Position numbers and translations under genes: made by a program. Positions 6,201 to 6,776 of a stretch of DNA of 6,776 bases are shown here, piece after piece. The notes beneath the pieces are model-generated. The model worked only from the letters and a program-made list of their open reading frames with translations. It had not been told where the DNA came from and ran no database searches. The DNA is taken from contig JANLHA010000139.1 in assembly GCA_024653845.1 (NCBI GenBank), positions 1-6,776 of the forward strand. The letters run 5' to 3'. Numbering within the stretch: position 1 is the first letter of the stretch; the number at the start of each line of letters is the position of its first letter. This DNA is from Candidatus Omnitrophota bacterium. Lineage in GTDB: Bacteria; Omnitrophota; Gorgyraeia; Zapsychrales; JANLHA01.

Positions 6201-6776
6201 ACGAATGTCATTGTCGACGAAGTCAAAACTTCGGCCCGTGAGCAGCTGGCCAGTCCATCGGGTACCCGCGTTATGTTGCAGGCTCCTTCCGCAAATTGGC
6301 AACACCCCTTTGAAGTTGTTCGTCTGGGAGCGCATGTCTTTTTCGTTCCAACTCGGGTGAGCTTGCCCGCGAGGGCTTTGGAATCCATGCTTCGAACGGC
6401 TTTGGGTGTCCATGATCTGAAATCTTTGCCGTCGGAAAATCCGTATGTATTGATGCCAGTGGCCCACATTCTGTCTCGCAGCGCTACGGGCGAGGTGATC
6501 GATCACTTGGCTGCGAATGTCGGCGGGCAGGTGGTTCTTCTTCATCAAGGTCTTTTTGATTCTCGTGATGGCCGAGAAACCGGCATGATCAATCGGATGA
6601 ACGACGGTATGGAGGATTTAGGGTATGCCTTCTTTCAAATGTTATTGGAACACGAGCTTAAGCATGCGGTGGGAATGGATGACCATGAAGAGGATTTGAG
6701 TCAAGACGTCAGCCGTTTGATGCAGCTCAGTCAGCAAAGCATCATTCCTTTACCTCCAGCATTCAGGGTTATCGTC
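3..6776 (+). CDS. Internal part of a giant multidomain membrane/envelope protein (sugar transferase plus tandem zincin-like modules), open at both ends
   Basis: Translation from base 3 runs 2258 codons with no stop to the window edge; the other frames are closed repeatedly. Neither start nor stop is visible, so the full protein is longer. Domains in order: soluble segment (1-79), membrane segment (80-113), loop (114-252), two helices (254-300), bacterial sugar transferase (about 312-472), helix (541-563), module A with Tat-like signal and degenerate zinc sites (588-1167), module B with Tat-like signal and better kept zinc sites (1191-1832), acidic linker (1833-1865), beta-rich region (1866-2150) and a third zincin-like site (about 2160-2240). 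Only two Cys codons are present. Known: Omnitrophota carry giant ORFs of this kind. Inferred: a cell-envelope protein made by in-frame fusion and duplication of exported proteins with a glycan-priming enzyme. No overall function can be named. The reading frame is certain; the biological role is not. Confidence 0.93.
240..341 (+). other. Predicted membrane segment(s) 1
   Basis: Residues 80-113 are almost free of charge: GVIAAAIAFLSTPP, then VFQLFLFLILGGLFFAWL. The Thr-Pro-Pro at 91-93 could split this into a short re-entrant hairpin or two short helices; the second part (94-112) alone is long enough for one spanning helix. The segment is followed by a polar loop of about 140 residues (114-252) that I cannot assign. 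With the helices at 254-300 it makes an N-terminal membrane domain ahead of the sugar transferase, as in the longer WcaJ-type enzymes. The number of helices is a guess from hydropathy read by eye. Confidence 0.7.
762..902 (+). other. Predicted membrane helices 2 and 3, before the sugar transferase domain
   Basis: Residues 254-275 (ALLGALIALLFLSFALAVGI) and 284-300 (LVGFGILVAMGLALALA) are two strongly hydrophobic stretches separated by a short turn with one Lys (LFKSGLISP). They come after a basic stretch (HRRHSRG, about 246-252), which by the positive-inside rule places the start of helix 2 in the cytoplasm and returns the chain there after helix 3. That fits a cytoplasmic location for the transferase catalytic part that follows. 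Confidence 0.75.
936..1416 (+). other. Bacterial sugar transferase domain (polyprenyl-phosphate phosphoglycosyl transferase, PglC/WcaJ type)
   Basis: Enzymes of this family move a sugar phosphate from a nucleotide sugar to undecaprenyl phosphate at the inner membrane and start the assembly of surface glycans. Seen here in order: hydrophobic re-entrant segment (319-337, with Pro330); the DILFGQKRVGLHGR block (345-358) typical of the family; KFKTM (364-368); RKSRLDETPQL with the Asp387-Glu388 catalytic dyad; GDMSWFGPRP (398-407), the most conserved signature; then a PGLFSGVALQG stretch in the place of the usual PGhTGhaQhxG. The domain looks complete and active by motif. Odd points: the loop between KFKTM and the next conserved block (ITRVGWWLRK) is only about five residues, much shorter than usual, and the domain sits inside a giant protein instead of being a stand-alone enzyme of about 200-470 residues. 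The identity of the transferred sugar cannot be read from the sequence. Confidence 0.93.
1417..1622 (+). other. Spacer between the sugar transferase and membrane helix 4
   Basis: Residues 473-540 follow the transferase domain and carry no motif that I recognise. They are mixed polar, with a charged helix-like stretch around LLKERLERSKGAEK and a beta-like stretch around RRWQVSVDLSGLSV, ending in an acidic patch (ELEEV) just before helix 4. They may be part of the transferase C-terminus or a linker to the next module. Confidence 0.4.
1623..1763 (+). other. Membrane helix 4 followed by an Arg-rich cytoplasmic stretch
   Basis: Residues 541-563 (FLEIILIVMGALAAISLGRF and three more) form a clear hydrophobic helix with one Glu near the start and one Arg near the end. 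It is followed directly by a very basic stretch, residues 564-587, with RRKPRRR at its core. By the positive-inside rule this stretch is cytoplasmic. It leads without a break into the Tat-like signal of module A, so a helix ending in the cytoplasm is followed within about 30 residues by a second potential export segment. Confidence 0.75.
1764..1832 (+). other. Internal Tat-like signal of module A
   Basis: GRRNMLGVLLGGALETVA ends in AREAAA, then Gln610. The twin Arg (588-589), the hydrophobic residues at +3 and +4 (Met, Leu), a mostly apolar stretch and an A-A-A|Q end resemble a Tat signal peptide, and the basic region before it adds to an n-region. It is weaker than the module B copy: the consensus Phe is Met, the Ser/Thr before RR is Gly, and Glu601, Arg605 and Glu606 interrupt the apolar part. 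It aligns with the better signal of module B, which supports common origin. Whether it is still used for export is unknown. Confidence 0.5.
2706..2777 (+). other. Decayed zinc-protease site in module A
   Basis: FLGK followed by SSVELMNQLIGLAK and IEAARH (residues 902-925) is the counterpart of FLGK followed by TPAEILRKII and HEALH in module B. The first zinc-binding His is replaced by Ile920, Glu921 is kept, and the second His (925) is one residue further away. This arrangement should not bind zinc in the HExxH manner. The reading depends on the alignment of the two modules, which is well anchored on both sides. Confidence 0.7.
3438..3503 (+). other. Divergent second HEL site in module A (HELNGKSH)
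   Basis: Residues 1146-1153 read HELNGKSH, after a strand-helix-strand pattern (AIYFQRPFLNRLLQ ... LVRVFIHEL). The same pattern precedes HELFSH in module B (KIIYVHPAFFN ... LEIIYHELFSH) and HELKH near the window end. Here three more residues separate HEL from SHM than in a canonical HExxH helix turn, so classical zinc binding is doubtful. The downstream acidic residues (AEWEY, 1159-1163) sit where the other copies have DEALAQED and HEEDLSQD. Confidence 0.65.
3567..3668 (+). other. Internal Tat signal peptide of module B
   Basis: MSRRKFLEV starts at Met1189, with Arg1191-Arg1192. This is an almost textbook S-R-R-x-F-L-x Tat box, followed by an apolar stretch (VVAVAPLAVPLIM), then QVPFRALAQ with a likely signal peptidase cut after Ala1221 (A-L-A|Q). 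Such a sequence belongs at the N-terminus of an exported folded protein; here it is preceded by almost 1200 visible residues in the same frame. The ATG at 3567 has no convincing Shine-Dalgarno: the only purine run (AGGA) touches the start codon. I therefore read it as an internal, possibly ancestral, signal rather than a new gene start. Confidence 0.8.
4641..4718 (+). other. HExxH zinc metallopeptidase-like site, module B
   Basis: Residues 1547-1551 read HEALH: two His ligands and a catalytic Glu in the zincin pattern, at the end of a helix that begins with FLGKTPAEILRKIIENVAV. Candidate third ligands are the acidic residues and His in EEHAFEAE (1565-1572), 14-21 residues after the second His, a spacing compatible with a gluzincin-like arrangement. 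This is one of two canonical HExxH sites in the window. Known: HExxH alone occurs by chance in proteins, but here position, helix context and its replacement in the sister copy all support a real site. Confidence 0.65.
5424..5498 (+). other. Second HEL site of module B (HELFSH)
   Basis: Residues 1808-1813 read HELFSH, with one residue more than HExxH between Glu and the second His. The strand KIIYVHPAFF and the helix LKQLEIIY before it, and the acidic DEALAQEDTRRFM after it, match the third site near the window end (HELKH ... HEEDLSQDVSRLM), which shares the pattern acidic-acidic-x(2)-Q-x-D-x(2)-R-x-M allowing a one-residue gap. The family link is clear to me; zinc binding is uncertain. Confidence 0.6.
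5499..5597 (+). other. Acidic, Ser/Pro-rich linker after module B
   Basis: Residues 1833-1865 (TGTEMDTLDESVEDSSPSV, then NLSFEPPSNGLKT) are acidic and rich in Ser, Thr and Pro, without hydrophobic runs. They look like a flexible linker and mark the end of the tandem modules. Confidence 0.55.
5598..6450 (+). other. Beta-rich region without family assignment, carrying the only two cysteines
   Basis: Residues 1866-2150 alternate short hydrophobic strands (RMVVEFEGD, GQVVVLDIV, YHRIEIQVQ, VVRIYHGD, EVVRLGAHVFFVPT) with polar turns, which suggests one or two beta domains. Cys1958 and Cys1974 lie 16 residues apart (LGCGIGMDG ... YLDCAS) and are the only cysteines I find in the 2258 residues. A SRRGRTR sequence at 1882-1888 is not followed by an apolar segment and is not a Tat signal. 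No family recognised; it could be a ligand-binding or inhibitory domain in front of the third zincin-like site. Confidence 0.5.
6451..6725 (+). other. Third zincin-like domain with canonical HELKH
   Basis: Residues about 2151-2241 repeat the pattern of the C-terminal domains of modules A and B: a strand with small hydrophobic residues (GGQVVLLHQGLFDS, like KIIYVHPAFFNS), an insert, a helix (GYAFFQMLLE), then HELKH (2217-2221) and the acidic tail HEEDLSQDVSRLM. Of the three HEL sites this is the only one with true HExxH spacing, and His/Glu residues in DDHEED offer a third ligand. If any of the three is an active metallopeptidase, this one is the best candidate. It lies 409 residues after the HEL of module B and is not preceded by a full module. 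The window ends about 35 residues later. Confidence 0.65.

Noticed and set aside
318..6548. Many minus-strand open frames of about 60-140 codons (for example 318-608, 3822-4151, 6126-6548)
   Set aside because: All lie opposite the continuous + strand frame, show no recognisable domains, and overlap conserved blocks of the real protein. They are shadows of its codon use.

Overview
The whole window is the inside of one very large protein-coding gene. Reading the + strand from base 3, I find no stop codon to the last base: 2258 codons, open at both ends. The true start and stop lie outside the window, and I see no intergenic space, RNA gene, CRISPR array or insertion sequence. Residue n of the visible protein starts at base 3n, and residue numbers below use this rule.

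Layout. Residues 1-79 are an unclassified soluble segment. Residues 80-113 are membrane segment(s), followed by a loop of about 140 residues. Two more helices (about 254-275 and 284-300) lead into a complete-looking bacterial sugar transferase domain of the PglC/WcaJ type (about 312-472), with the Asp-Glu dyad and the GDMSxxGPRP signature. A further helix (541-563) and an Arg-rich stretch lead into a twin-arginine (Tat)-like signal. From there the protein holds two diverged tandem copies of a module of about 600-640 residues. Each copy is Tat-like signal + helical domain + alpha/beta domain with an HExxH-type site + a C-terminal HEL..H zincin-like site. Copy A is residues 588-1167 and copy B 1191-1832. 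In A the first zinc site is lost (IEAARH) and the second is stretched (HELNGKSH). In B the first is intact (HEALH) and the second is HELFSH. An acidic, Ser-rich linker then leads to a mostly beta region without family assignment, and the window ends just after a third HEL site, this time canonical (HELKH).

How it may work together (inference). The protein couples a membrane enzyme that would load a sugar phosphate onto a polyprenol carrier with repeated, partly decayed metallopeptidase-like modules that look designed for export. The internal Tat signals look like fossils of separate genes fused in frame, or like real internal export signals. Either way this is an unusual giant cell-envelope protein.

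Organism. Moderate GC, a giant multidomain ORF and internal export signals fit an uncultured Gram-negative-type bacterium. The best guess is Candidatus Omnitrophota (former OP3) or a relative in the PVC group, whose genomes are known for extremely long genes. That assignment rests on gene architecture only and is tentative.
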